The notes: generated by a model from the sequence alone, not told the origin. A stretch of 64,000 nucleotides of DNA from Ensifer sp. MPMI2T (GCF_004827385.1 NZ_SRXN01000029.1:29378-93377), one strand, 5' to 3'. Numbered from the stretch's first letter, positions 53,374 to 62,030 are shown. Numbers and translations are program-made.

Positions 53374-54630
53374 ATGAGCTTTCTCCCTGCCATATCGTTC
53401 TTTGCGCTTTTGATGGTGCTGCCGATACTTGTGTCGCTGCGGCGGACGGCGGCGGCCGGCATGCAGTTTTTTTGCCTCGGCTGTACGCTTTCGGCGGTCG
53501 CGATCGTTTCGATGATGGTTGCGGATATGGTCTCGGCCCTTCTTCCCGTCGTGCTCGGCTATGCCGCGCTGATATCCGCATGCCTCTTCATCTTTCTAGG
53601 TTTCCGCGATCTCCTCGCGCTATCCGCTCCCACTTTCCTGTTGCCCGCATTGGCGCTCGCCGCCGGCATTATCGGCATTGTCGTCTCGTTGAACGGTGAC
53701 GGCAGCCTCGGTGCCCGTCTGCTGATCGCGGTCGGTCTTGCCTCCGCCCTTCTTCTCGTCGCCGGCCTCGCCGTGCTCGATTGCTGGCCCAAGGCACGGC
53801 GCGCGTGCCACACGGTCATCATCATTTCGGCCGCAATCGGCTGCGCCGCGCTCGTCCATGCGCTCAGCCCCTTGCATCAGACCGTGGGGACTTCCGCTTC
53901 CCACACTGCTCTCGCCTTCGAGTTTGCGCTTGCCGCAATGCGGGCAACTTTTCTGCCACTCCTGTTCGTTGCCGTAATCCTCACCGTCCAGAGCCGCATC
54001 ATCGCTGGGCTGAGGACGGCTATCGCCCGCGACGGACTGACCGGCGCCCTGTCGCGCGGGGCGTTGATCGAGATGGGAGAACGGATTTTTGCGGACTGCC
54101 TCGCCCGGCATCGGCCGCTTGCCTTCCTCCTTCTCGACCTCGATTATTTCAAACAAATCAATGACCATTACGGCCACGCCTGCGGCGACATTGCGCTCAA
54201 GCATTTCGCCGAGACCGTGTCCGCCTTTCTCGACGGCCGCGGTGCCTTTGGCCGGATCGGCGGCGAGGAATTCGGCCTGATCCTGCCGGACCACACCGAG
54301 GAGCAGGCGACCGCGCTCGCCGAGGCAATCTGCCGGACCGTGCGTGAAACGCCCGTCACCCGCGTCCATCAACGCATTCGACTGACCGTCAGCATCGGCA
54401 TCGCGACCGCAGCGCCGGGTGACACGATTACCGAGGTGATGATCCGCGCCGATCTGGCGCTCTACGATTCCAAGGCGGACGGCCGCGATCGCTGCACGAT
54501 CGCAAAACAACGCCAGATCGGCGCCAGCGCCCGTGCGCTCGCTGCCGCAGCGGCGCAGTTGCGCCAGTCCGATAGTCCGGAGCAGGAACAAGCGGCTCCG
54601 CGGCAGGCGACGCGCCGATATCGGTCTTGA
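53374..54630 (+). CDS. Membrane diguanylate cyclase (GGDEF)
   Basis: 418 residues: six to seven membrane helices over residues 1-205, then a GGDEF domain with DGLTGALSRGALIEMGERIF, DLDYFKQINDHYGHACGD and catalytic GGEEF (296-300). c-di-GMP synthesis is expected. The RxxD inhibitory site is not present (DGRGAFGRI instead). The tail from about 385 is Ala/Gln-rich. It is divergent from the phosphoribosyltransferase gene. Same architecture class as the gene at 32696 but with a larger membrane part. Confidence 0.9.
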   Translation: MSFLPAISFFALLMVLPILVSLRRTAAAGMQFFCLGCTLSAVAIVSMMVADMVSALLPVVLGYAALISACLFIFLGFRDLLALSAPTFLLPALALAAGIIGIVVSLNGDGSLGARLLIAVGLASALLLVAGLAVLDCWPKARRACHTVIIISAAIGCAALVHALSPLHQTVGTSASHTALAFEFALAAMRATFLPLLFVAVILTVQSRIIAGLRTAIARDGLTGALSRGALIEMGERIFADCLARHRPLAFLLLDLDYFKQINDHYGHACGDIALKHFAETVSAFLDGRGAFGRIGGEEFGLILPDHTEEQATALAEAICRTVRETPVTRVHQRIRLTVSIGIATAAPGDTITEVMIRADLALYDSKADGRDRCTIAKQRQIGASARALAAAAAQLRQSDSPEQEQAAPRQATRRYRS

Positions 54631-54747
54631 CATTCGAGCTGTCAACGCAGCGCTGCATGCCCTGCCTAAGCAGCCAGGGGACCGCGTCGTCTTGCATTGG
54701 CGCGCCCGCCACCTATCTCAACGCTGCAATCCATCGGAGAATATTTC

Positions 54748-55245
54748 ATGTTCCGCCCCGTCCGCATCCTGCTGCTTGCCGGCCTTGTCGCCTGTGCCGC
54801 AGCGTCCCTCCCCGCGCGCGCCGAAACGGTCGGCCAAGTGGGCGTCGACTGGCTCGGCAACGACATCAAGATCGATGCAGTCCGCGACCCCAAGATCAAC
54901 GGCGTCACCTGCCATGTGACCTATTTCGACCGCAGCGTGATCGACCGCCTGAAGAACGGCAACTGGTTCGAGGATCCTTCCAACAATTCGATTGCCTGCC
55001 GGCAGACCGGGCCGATCACCATCGGCGACATCGATCTGTCGAAGGAAGGGGAAGAGGTTTTCCGCTCCGGTCTGTCGCTGATCTGGAAAGATCTTCTGGT
55101 GACCCGCATCTACGACAAGGCCAACGACACGCTGATTTACCTCGCGCATTCGCGACAACTGACGGATGGATCGGCGAAGATGTCGATCACCACCGTGCCG
55201 CTTTTTGGCCAGACGGTTACCTGGGAGAAAGGGCGCCCGCAATAG
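54748..55245 (+). CDS. creA: CreA family protein
   Basis: 165 residues with a signal peptide (MFRPVRILLLAGLVACAAASLPARA) and the CreA core: VGQVGVDWLGNDIKIDAVRDPKINGVTCHVTYFDR...DPSNNSIACRQTGP. Periplasmic, function unknown. The ATG follows GGAG. A long perfect terminator hairpin lies directly after the stop. Confidence 0.92.
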   Translation: MFRPVRILLLAGLVACAAASLPARAETVGQVGVDWLGNDIKIDAVRDPKINGVTCHVTYFDRSVIDRLKNGNWFEDPSNNSIACRQTGPITIGDIDLSKEGEEVFRSGLSLIWKDLLVTRIYDKANDTLIYLAHSRQLTDGSAKMSITTVPLFGQTVTWEKGRPQ

Positions 55246-55255
55246 CGCCCTCAAA

Positions 55256-55288
55256 ACTCAAGGCGGGTTGTCCCGCCCCGCCTTGAGT
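55256..55288. terminator. Bidirectional terminator between creA and the convergent exported-protein gene
   Basis: ACTCAAGGCGGG (55256-55267) and CCCGCCTTGAGT (55277-55288) pair perfectly over 12 bp around a 9-base loop. A T run follows on the minus strand (gagttttgag). Confidence 0.85.
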
Positions 55289-55309
55289 CTCGTTTACGCC
55301 ATCCGAATG

Positions 55310-55621
55310 TCAGGGTTGCGGGGGAACGACACCGCGGTAATAGTCACCTTCCCCGGTCTGATAGCGTTGTTGAAGGGAGGATCCGCCACTCGGATAGATG
55401 ACCTGACCGTTGCGGTCGATGCTGCCTGTCGGCATCTCGTCAACCGTAGCAGGCGCGCCCTGGTTCTGCGGTATGGCGGTGGCCCGTACCTGGTTCTGCG
55501 TGCCCGGAGGATTGTTCGGGTCGATGCCCGGGTAATAGGAATCCGCCAAGGCTGGCGCTGCGGCGCCGAGTACGGAGGACAGGGCAAATGCAACAACTGA
55601 TGTTTTCAGCGAAACTTTCAT
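55310..55621 (-). CDS. Small exported protein, paralog A
   Basis: 103 residues: signal peptide (MKVSLKTSVVAFALSSVLGAAAPALA) and a mature part with three motifs shared with the gene at 55987: DSYYPGIDPNNPPGTQN, VDEMPTGSI and GEGDYYRGVVPP. The mature chain is Pro/Gly/Gln-rich and probably extended. The start at 55621 follows AGGAG. An RpoE2-like promoter and a conserved leader hairpin precede it. No known family recognised. Confidence 0.8.
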   Translation of the reverse strand: MKVSLKTSVVAFALSSVLGAAAPALADSYYPGIDPNNPPGTQNQVRATAIPQNQGAPATVDEMPTGSIDRNGQVIYPSGGSSLQQRYQTGEGDYYRGVVPPQP

Positions 55622-55641
55622 GACATTAGCTCCTATGTTCA

Positions 55642-55671
55642 TTCAGCATCCTGCCTCCAACGGATGCTGAA
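55642..55671 (-). promoter_or_regulatory. Leader hairpin of paralog A
   Basis: TTCAGCATCC (55642-55651) and GGATGCTGAA (55662-55671) pair over 10 bp around a 10-base loop. It lies between the RpoE2-like promoter and the ribosome site. A related hairpin occupies the same position before paralog B. Confidence 0.65.
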
Positions 55672-55678
55672 AAAGCAT

Positions 55679-55703
55679 AACACCTTTTGAGAGCAGTTGT
55701 TCC
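55679..55703 (-). promoter_or_regulatory. RpoE2/EcfG-type promoter of paralog A
   Basis: Minus strand GGAAC-N16-TGTT (GGAAC-N18-TT), followed by TATGC. The transcript would begin close to the leader hairpin. The 55704-55986 stretch beyond it shows no gene. Confidence 0.7.
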
Positions 55704-55986
55704 TTGCAAGCGGTGACGTTTTGTCACGAATGACTCATGCAACCGTGATGGAACATTAAGCAACTGTAACTTGACGCCGCCTTCGCCGCCCTGTCGCACG
55801 TGAACGTCGAGAACAAACCACTCCCCACAGCGGCGATGGAGATCTGTAATCGCCAATAGCACGCACCGGTGGCGTGGCGCTCGCCTCAGTGAGGCCACGC
55901 CACTTATAACGCGAGGACGAAAAATCGCCGATCACGCGCCGTCCGGTATTGGGAGTATGTCGGCAAGATCCAGACTATGCTGTTAC

Positions 55987-56322
55987 TCAGGGAACCGCTG
56001 CCGGGGGTATGATACCCTGATAGTAGTCGCCTTCACCGGGACCCTGGTACTCATTCCGATACTGCTCGCGCACGCGACCGGGGGCTCCACTGACGCTACC
56101 TGTCGCCATTGGATCGACGTAGATGCTGCCCGTAGGCATTTCATCGACGTAGTAGGGACCTCTTTGCATGGGTACTAACATCGTTCCTCTGTTCTGCGTC
56201 CCAGGAGGATTATGCGGATCGATGCCCTGATAGTAGCTGTCGGCAAGGGCCGAACCCGCAACGCCTGCAAGGGCAGACGAGAGGACGAATGCGGCCAACG
56301 ATGTTCTCATGGAAACTCTCAT
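55987..56322 (-). CDS. Small exported protein, paralog B
   Basis: 111 residues: signal peptide (MRVSMRTSLAAFVLSSALAGVAGSALA) then DSYYQGIDPHNPPGTQN, VDEMPTGSIYVDPMATGSV and GEGDYYQGIIPP. The order and spacing of motifs match the neighbour at 55310, and even the start region (gagcaatgccatgagagtttcc) is alike, so this is a tandem duplication. Promoter and leader hairpin are also conserved. Function unknown; probably periplasmic or surface-exposed. Confidence 0.8.
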   Translation of the reverse strand: MRVSMRTSLAAFVLSSALAGVAGSALADSYYQGIDPHNPPGTQNRGTMLVPMQRGPYYVDEMPTGSIYVDPMATGSVSGAPGRVREQYRNEYQGPGEGDYYQGIIPPAAVP

Positions 56323-56342
56323 GGCATTGCTCCTGTGTCGGT

Positions 56343-56367
56343 AGCATCCCGCCTCCCGAGGGATGCT
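56343..56367 (-). promoter_or_regulatory. Leader hairpin of paralog B
   Basis: AGCATCCC (56343-56350) pairs with GGGATGCT (56360-56367). Sequence and position correspond to the hairpin before paralog A. A second inverted repeat, CAGCATGG/CCATGCTG, follows at 56377-56400. Confidence 0.65.
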
Positions 56368-56409
56368 GTGGTTTTTCAGCATGGGGCGTGCGCCATGCTG
56401 TTACGGCAT

Positions 56410-56434
56410 AACTCCTTCGCCGCGCTCGTGTTCC
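56410..56434 (-). promoter_or_regulatory. RpoE2/EcfG-type promoter of paralog B
   Basis: Minus strand GGAAC-N16-AGTT (GGAAC-N18-TT), again followed by TATGC as in paralog A. Confidence 0.7.
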
Positions 56435-56526
56435 TGGAAAGAGATCGCCCACTGGGCGCGCACTCTGCCCGTCGAACTTTGAAGCGCCCAGCGGAAACCG
56501 GGACAAATCTGCATCGTCGGCATACG

Positions 56527-56552
56527 AAAAGGCCCGCCGAAGCGGGCCTTTG
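56527..56552 (-). terminator. Terminator downstream of cheW
   Basis: On the minus strand AAGGCCCGC-TTCG-GCGGGCCTT is a perfect 9-bp stem with a stable TTCG loop and a short T run, about 30 bases after the cheW stop. Confidence 0.85.
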
Positions 56553-56579
56553 CTCAGAAGATCAGTGCCTGCATTTGGG

Positions 56580-57044
56580 CTATGCCGCCTGCGCCAGCTC
56601 GTCGGCGATGACGGTATCGAGATTGAGGAAGCAGACCATCGTCTTCTCAAGCGCCACGATCCCGCGGCAGAAGGCGCGCTGTGCCTCCGGAATGATCTCC
56701 GGCGCCGGCTGCAGGTCCTCGCTGCGGATCGTCATCATGTCGGAAACCTGCTCGACCAGGAGGCCGACCAGCTTGCCGTTGATATCGGTGACGATGATTG
56801 CCGAGCGCTCGGATGGCTCGGTCATCTTCATGCCGAGGCGGCAAGCCATGTCGATCACCGGGATCACGGCGCCGCGCAGGTTGATGAGGCCAAGCACATA
56901 GGGCGGCGTATGCGGCATCGGCGTCACCGGCGCCCAACCGCGAATTTCGCGGATCGCCATGATGTCGATGCAGAACTCCTGGTCCCCGAGATGGAAGGAG
57001 ACGATTTCGAGATAGGCGCCGGACTGCTTGATAGCGTTGCTCAT
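56580..57044 (-). CDS. cheW: Chemotaxis coupling protein CheW
   Basis: 154 residues of the CheW fold: LEIVSFHLGDQEFCIDIMAIREIRGWAPVTPMPHTPPYVLGLINLRGAVIPVIDMACRLG. It couples chemoreceptors to CheA. The start at 57044 is two bases after the receptor's stop; the ribosome site GGGAAG overlaps the receptor's last codons, so the two are translated together. A strong terminator follows. Confidence 0.95.
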   Translation of the reverse strand: MSNAIKQSGAYLEIVSFHLGDQEFCIDIMAIREIRGWAPVTPMPHTPPYVLGLINLRGAVIPVIDMACRLGMKMTEPSERSAIIVTDINGKLVGLLVEQVSDMMTIRSEDLQPAPEIIPEAQRAFCRGIVALEKTMVCFLNLDTVIADELAQAA

Positions 57045-57046
57045 GA

Positions 57047-59122
57047 TCAGAATTCTTCCCAATTGTCGCCGGAGGCCGAAACGGAAGGTGCGGAGCCCGG
57101 CTTGTTACCGAAAGCGCCCGCCAGCTTGCCCATCAGGGCCTTGGCGGGAGATGGAGCTGGACGAGTGGATGCCTGCGTGGCCGTCGGTTTGCGCAGCGAC
57201 ACCGGCCTTGCAGGCGCCCCGGTGCTGGCTCGGACGGAGGCCTTGGCCGGGGCGCCCGTCTTGACGGAGGTTTGCGCCGGAGCGGGCGCTGCCTTCCGGA
57301 ACGCGGCCTCGCTCACCTGCCCGTGGTGGAATTGGCCGACGAGTTCGCTGAGCTTCTCGGCGTCTTGCGCGAGCGTGTGGCTCGAGGCGTTGGTCTGCTC
57401 GACCATCGCAGCGTTCTGCTGCGTCATCTGATCGAGCTGGCCGACCGCCGTGCTGATCTCGTTAAGCCCGGTCGACTGTTCGCGCGCCGCCATTACGATG
57501 GAGCTCATATGTTCGTTGATGCGCGCGACGTCGGCGCCGATGCGGCCGAGCGCCTCGCCGGTCGCCTGCACCAGCTTTACGCCCGTGCCGACCTCACTAC
57601 CGGATCGTGTGACGAGCGCCTTGATGTCCTTCGCTGCGCCCGCCGCCCGCTGGGCCAGTTCCCGGACCTCCTGGGCAACGACGGCAAAGCCTTTACCCGC
57701 CTCGCCTGCCCGCGCCGCCTCGACGCCGGCATTGAGCGCCAGAAGGTTGGTCTGGAAGGCGATTTCGTCGATGACGTTGATGATCTTGCCGATTTCGTTG
57801 GAAGCGCCCTCAATGCGTGCCATCGCGGAGATTGCTTCGCCGACGATGCGTCCGGACTCTTCAGCGTTGGTGCGCGTCTCGTCGACCATGCGGCCTGCCT
57901 CTTCGGCACGCTCGGTGGCGGTCTTCACCGTCACCGTGATTTGCTCTAGAGCGGCCGAGGTCTGCTCGAGCGATGCCGCCTGCCGTTCCGTGCGGCGGGC
58001 CAGATCGTCAGCCGCACTGCGCATCTGCCGGCCGTTCGTTTCGATCGAAACGGCATTGGTCTTGACGCTCGAAAGAACGTGGCTCAGGCGTTCGACGGTG
58101 TTGTTGAAATCGCGGCGCAGCGTATCGAGATCATCTTCGAATGGTTCGCGGATCGCGACAGCAAGATTGCCCTCGGTAAGCTGGTTAAGCGCCCGCCCGA
58201 GCGCATCGACCGCGGTTTTGATGCGGGCGACAGCCTGTTCGCGCTCGGCTTCCTGGCGCTGACGCTCCTCCTCGATTTCCTTGCGGCTTGCGACCGCGTT
58301 CTGCTCCAGCGAGCGTTTTTCGATCGTCGATGCCCGGAAGAGCTCCACGGACCGAGCCATTTCGCCGATTTCGTCACCGCGCCCGAGCCCGGCCACGTCG
58401 GAGCTCAGGTCGCCCGAATGGATCCGCTGCATGCCGTCGCGTAAGCCGAGGATACCCCGGCGCAACACATTGCCGTGGAACCAGATCAGTCCCAGCAAGC
58501 TCGCCATCGCCAGCAGCCCGGCGGCTGCCTGCAGGATGAGGGCGTTCGTCGATGCGGCTTGTGTCCCGGCGATGCGCGCGGACGCAAGGCCGGCGGCGGC
58601 TTCACTCAACTGCGCGAGTGCGGCGGCAAGACGCTCCCCGCCACCGTCGATCGCATCGTCGATGCGGGCGAATTCGTCCGCTTGCGCTCCGGCCTCCACC
58701 AGCGCCTTCAGGTCGACCTCGACCGCCTTGCGCAGTTCGGCAAGATCGGTATCGAAGTTGGAGAGCACTTCCGGCTTGCCGAGGAGACGCGCCAGCGCCT
58801 CGACATCCGCTTTGCTGCTATCGATCGCTGCCAGCGAAGCTTCGATTTGGGCGGCGCGCTCGGGCAGGATCTTGCGCTGATCGCGATCGACGATCGTGTC
58901 CATCGCCGCAAGAACCAGCTCAAGACCGGCAATCCGCACTTCCTCGACCGTCCTCATGCCGCGCTGGGCGGCAATCGCCTTTTCAAGCGTCTCTTCCGAT
59001 CGCCGTTCCTGGTACAAACCGACGGCAAGCACCGAGCCGAAGCCGAGGAAGGCAGCGGTAGCAAGCGTCGCCAGTCGTTGGCTGACCGAAAGGGTGCGTC
59101 TGACGGATGGAGAGGTATTCAT
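57047..59122 (-). CDS. Methyl-accepting chemotaxis protein
   Basis: 691 residues: helix 1 (LATLATAAFLGFGSVLAVGLY), a periplasmic helical bundle of about 160 residues, helix 2 (ILQAAAGLLAMASLLGLIWF), HAMP, and a long signalling domain with hairpin tip EIGKIINVIDEIAFQTNLLALNAGVEAARAGEAGKGFAVVA. The C-terminus ends NWEEF, the pentapeptide type that binds CheR/CheB. The ligand is unknown; the domain looks like a four-helix bundle. ATG 59122 is used; ATG 59137 is an alternative, and neither has a strong ribosome site. cheW follows. Confidence 0.93.
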   Translation of the reverse strand: MNTSPSVRRTLSVSQRLATLATAAFLGFGSVLAVGLYQERRSEETLEKAIAAQRGMRTVEEVRIAGLELVLAAMDTIVDRDQRKILPERAAQIEASLAAIDSSKADVEALARLLGKPEVLSNFDTDLAELRKAVEVDLKALVEAGAQADEFARIDDAIDGGGERLAAALAQLSEAAAGLASARIAGTQAASTNALILQAAAGLLAMASLLGLIWFHGNVLRRGILGLRDGMQRIHSGDLSSDVAGLGRGDEIGEMARSVELFRASTIEKRSLEQNAVASRKEIEEERQRQEAEREQAVARIKTAVDALGRALNQLTEGNLAVAIREPFEDDLDTLRRDFNNTVERLSHVLSSVKTNAVSIETNGRQMRSAADDLARRTERQAASLEQTSAALEQITVTVKTATERAEEAGRMVDETRTNAEESGRIVGEAISAMARIEGASNEIGKIINVIDEIAFQTNLLALNAGVEAARAGEAGKGFAVVAQEVRELAQRAAGAAKDIKALVTRSGSEVGTGVKLVQATGEALGRIGADVARINEHMSSIVMAAREQSTGLNEISTAVGQLDQMTQQNAAMVEQTNASSHTLAQDAEKLSELVGQFHHGQVSEAAFRKAAPAPAQTSVKTGAPAKASVRASTGAPARPVSLRKPTATQASTRPAPSPAKALMGKLAGAFGNKPGSAPSVSASGDNWEEF

Positions 59123-59369
59123 TGACCGGTAGTCCATTAGCAATGGACCCGCCCGCGGCAGGCGAGGTCCTCCGTTGCGATCGATGCGGAAGGCCGGGCT
59201 CGATCAAAACCGGATGACCTCATGTCATGTCGAAGTGATGCACTTCTCCGCGTTCGGCGACACTGGCAAACAGACATTAAACATTCGCTAAAATATGACT
59301 ACCAGCTCTGCGGATGAACCGCTTGTCCGCGCCTCTTTCCTTGTTGCCTTTGAGTGCTATGATCCTCGC

Positions 59370-59528
59370 ATGCACACGGACACGAAGAAATCGCTCTCGC
59401 CTCTCGTCCTCGCCCTTTTTGCGGGCGCGTTCGCACTCGTCGCGCTCCTGGCTTTCCGGGGCTGGATCGCCCACGGCGCCGACATCTTCCTGTCGCTCGC
59501 CCAAGCCGGCATTTCCTGGTGCTTCTGA
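59370..59528 (+). CDS. Small single-pass membrane protein, hypothetical
   Basis: 52 residues: MHTDTKKSLSPLVLALFAGAFALVALLAFRG and a short tail ending ISWCF. One clear membrane helix. Composition matches the surrounding genes, but the ribosome site is weak. It lies just before a RIME1-like element. Function unknown. Confidence 0.5.
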   Translation: MHTDTKKSLSPLVLALFAGAFALVALLAFRGWIAHGADIFLSLAQAGISWCF

Positions 59529-59532
59529 CGCC

Positions 59533-59635
59533 CTACAGCGCCGCGCGTCTCTTGAGACGCGCAAGGTCGCTGTAGCACTTTGAGTCGCTGCATGATTTTG
59601 TCCTCAAATCGGTTTCGATTTGAGGAATCATGCAG
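59533..59635 (+). repeat. RIME1-like intergenic mosaic element, complete
   Basis: 103 bases: CTACAGCGCCGCGCGTCTC..GAGACGCGC..GGTCGCTGTAG, then GCTGCATGATT..TCAAATCGGTTTCGATTTGA..AATCATGCAG. Both palindromes are intact, making this the best preserved copy in the window. Confidence 0.88.
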
Positions 59636-59768
59636 TAGGGCCAAACGGTTTGCGCATGCCGCATAAACCGCCTGCGGCAATTCTCCCTTTGCGCCGCTGG
59701 TGGTGACGCGGTATCACAACGCCACGTTCATTGACGGCTCTTACGGGGCCTAGCAACCGGTAGCAGCG

Positions 59769-60368
59769 ATGAAAACCATACGCATCGTCCTTTGGGCAGC
59801 CATCCTCGTCATGGTGGCGATCCTCGGCTGGCTCACCTACGACATGACGCAATCGAGGCAGCAGGCATCCTCCGGCCCCTTTGGCGTGCCGTTTTCGCTT
59901 GTCTCACAGGACGGCAAGCCGATCACCGAACAGGCGTTCACCGGCAAGCCGACCGCGCTCTTCTTCGGCTTCACCCATTGCCCGGAAGTCTGCCCGACCA
60001 CGCTTTTCGAGCTGAACGGCTGGCTTGAAAAAGTCGATCCCGACGGCAGCAAACTGCAGGCCTATTTCATCACCGTCGATCCGGAGCGCGACACTCCGGA
60101 GATTCTTGGCAAGTACGTCTCCAACGTCTCCAAGCGCATCACCGGCATTTCCGGACCGCCGGACAAGGTGCTCGAAATGGTCAAAGGCTACCGCGTCTAC
60201 TACAAGAAGGTGCCGGTCGACGAAAAGAATCCGGACGGCGACTACACCATGGACCACACAGCCTCGGTGTTCCTGCTCGACGCCAACGGGCAGTTCAGCG
60301 GCACGATCGCCTACGGCGAGAACCCGGATACCGCCGTCCAGAAGCTCGATAACCTGACCAAGGGTTGA
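59769..60368 (+). CDS. SCO1/SenC-family copper chaperone
   Basis: 199 residues, membrane-anchored thioredoxin-like fold. The copper ligands are Cys71 and Cys75 (THCPEVCPTTLFEL) and His163 (YTMDHTASVF). SCO proteins deliver copper to the CuA site of cytochrome c oxidase. The N-terminal helix (IVLWAAILVMVAILGWLTY) anchors it in the inner membrane facing the periplasm. Confidence 0.95.
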   Translation: MKTIRIVLWAAILVMVAILGWLTYDMTQSRQQASSGPFGVPFSLVSQDGKPITEQAFTGKPTALFFGFTHCPEVCPTTLFELNGWLEKVDPDGSKLQAYFITVDPERDTPEILGKYVSNVSKRITGISGPPDKVLEMVKGYRVYYKKVPVDEKNPDGDYTMDHTASVFLLDANGQFSGTIAYGENPDTAVQKLDNLTKG

Positions 60369-60394
60369 GCGACCACACACCCTCACATTCTATG

Positions 60395-60420
60395 AAGCGC
60401 CGGCCTTGCCGGCGCTTTGC
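60395..60420 (+). terminator. Terminator after the SCO gene
   Basis: AAGCGCCGG and CCGGCGCTT form a 9-bp stem with a five-base loop, followed by TGCGTTT. It separates the SCO gene from prmA. Confidence 0.75.
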
Positions 60421-60475
60421 GTTTCAGCCGGATCCGTGATAGCCGCGAGGCCGACCACAGCCGAAGGACAGACCG

Positions 60476-61351
60476 TTGAGCGAGATAAGACTTTTCGTCA
60501 CCAGCACCGAGAAACAGGTCGAGGCCGTGCTCGATGTCATGAGCACGGTCTTCGAGGACGAAGACTACGCCATCGCGACGATGGAGATCGACGAAAAGCG
60601 CGATGTCTGGGAAGCCTCGGTCTATATGATGGCGAACGAAGAGGAGAGCGTCAGGGTGCGCCTGGCCGAAGCGCTCGCAGCGGGTTTCTCCCATCTGCCG
60701 ATCGAACGCGAAGTCCTGCCTGATATCGACTGGATCGCCAAATCGCTGGAAGGGCTCGCGCCCGTGCGCGCCGGACGCTTCGTCGTCCACGGCTCGCATG
60801 ACCGCGACAAGGTCAGGAGCGGCGAGATCGCGATCGAGATCGATGCCGGCCAGGCCTTCGGCACGGGCCACCACGGCACGACGGCCGGGTGCCTCGAGGT
60901 GCTCGCCTCCGTCGCGCATACGCGGCCGGTCCGCAACGTCCTCGACCTCGGAACGGGAAGCGGCGTGCTTGCAATTGCCGCATGGAAACTCCTGCATGTG
61001 CCGGTGCTCGCCACCGACATCGATCCAATTGCGACCTGCGTCGCCGCCGAAAACGCCCGCCGCAATGGCGTCGTCGCCGGCATGACCTTTGCCACCGCCC
61101 CCGGATTTCACTCGACCGCGTTCAGCGCCAATGGCCCCTTCGACCTGATCATCGCCAACATCCTGGCGCGGCCGCTGATGAAGATGGCGCCGCAGCTTGT
61201 CGCCAATCTCGCCCCCGGTGGCTCTGTCATCCTGTCCGGCATCCTTGCCGAACAGCGCTGGAAGGTGCTCGCCGCCTATAACGGCCAGCGCCTCAAGCAT
61301 GTGCGCACCATCTGGCGCAACGGCTGGGTCACGATCCACCTGACGAAATAG
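60476..61351 (+). CDS. prmA: Ribosomal protein L11 methyltransferase
   Basis: 291 residues: an N-terminal substrate-recognition domain, a linker, and a SAM-binding domain with QAFGTGHHGTTAGCLEVL, VLDLGTGSGVLAIAA and the NPPF-like FDLIIANILARPL. It methylates lysines and the N-terminus of L11. The start is TTG 60476, preceded by AAGGA. Confidence 0.94.
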   Translation: MSEIRLFVTSTEKQVEAVLDVMSTVFEDEDYAIATMEIDEKRDVWEASVYMMANEEESVRVRLAEALAAGFSHLPIEREVLPDIDWIAKSLEGLAPVRAGRFVVHGSHDRDKVRSGEIAIEIDAGQAFGTGHHGTTAGCLEVLASVAHTRPVRNVLDLGTGSGVLAIAAWKLLHVPVLATDIDPIATCVAAENARRNGVVAGMTFATAPGFHSTAFSANGPFDLIIANILARPLMKMAPQLVANLAPGGSVILSGILAEQRWKVLAAYNGQRLKHVRTIWRNGWVTIHLTK

Positions 61352-61363
61352 GCGTTGTCACCT

Positions 61364-61459
61364 GCCCCTCATCCGCCCACCGGCACCGTCGGGGCGAAGG
61401 GACGACGCCGCACGCTCCCAATCCTCGTCAGAACGGGGAGAGGGCTAGGGTGATGGGCC
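61364..61459. repeat. Rhizobial palindromic repeat, second copy
   Basis: gcccctcatccgcccaccgg...gagagggctagggtgatgggc, closely related at both ends to 8551-8661 but shorter in the middle. It could act as a transcription end for prmA. Confidence 0.7.
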
Positions 61460-62030
61460 GATCGAAGGAGCACTGGTGGCAATTGTTGGTGTCGGCGCTC
61501 GCAGGGCGGACGCTACTCCCCTGATCCAGCGAAACCGCCGAGGTAAGCAGAAAACGAAAAAGGCCACCCAGTCCATCATGACGGGCGGCCCTTTTCGAAA
61601 CAAAGGCGATGCCGGAGGCATCGCCTGCTGGGCGGCTTTGTGGGCCGACCATGCCCGCGAGCCTGAGGAGGAGGAGCGCTCAAGCGGGCGTCTACCGTTC
61701 TGAAATTGGCCACCCTTGAGGGAGGAGGAGAACAGAATGACCAACTATTCTCAGAACCGCAGCTTTTTGAACCACCGGATGTTCGTCCGTGTTCGTTGAG
61801 CGCGCTTATAAACCATTATTCCGATAGAGATAGATGCATTCCAGCATGGGTGCCATGCATGCGACGCATATGTCCATGGGATGGGCAAATGCCCTAACTG
61901 ACTGCGCGCAACCGCGACGCTCGCCGCCTGTCCACGGCCGGATATCGCCTCTTTCCTCGGCAGCGGCCTTTCCGCTAACATGACGATCATCCCAGTCGCG
62001 GGTTCTCCGCCAAATTGCCGGAAATATTCC
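61460..62030. other. Gene-poor stretch with inverted repeats
   Basis: Contains a perfect inverted repeat GGCGATGCC-gga-GGCATCGCC near 61607-61627 and two opposing GGCC-rich arms flanked by A and T runs (about 61555-61600) that resemble a terminator in either direction. Apart from the small frame at 61737 no gene is supported. It may hold a small RNA. Confidence 0.35.
61737..61799 (+). CDS. Possible 20-residue small protein or leader peptide
   Basis: A very strong ribosome site (GGGAGGAGGAG, six to seven bases before the ATG) precedes a 20-codon frame MTNYSQNRSFLNHRMFVRVR and stop. Nothing known is recognised. The strength of the ribosome site is the only support. It lies 230 bases before the aminopeptidase gene. 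Confidence 0.35.
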   Translation: MTNYSQNRSFLNHRMFVRVR

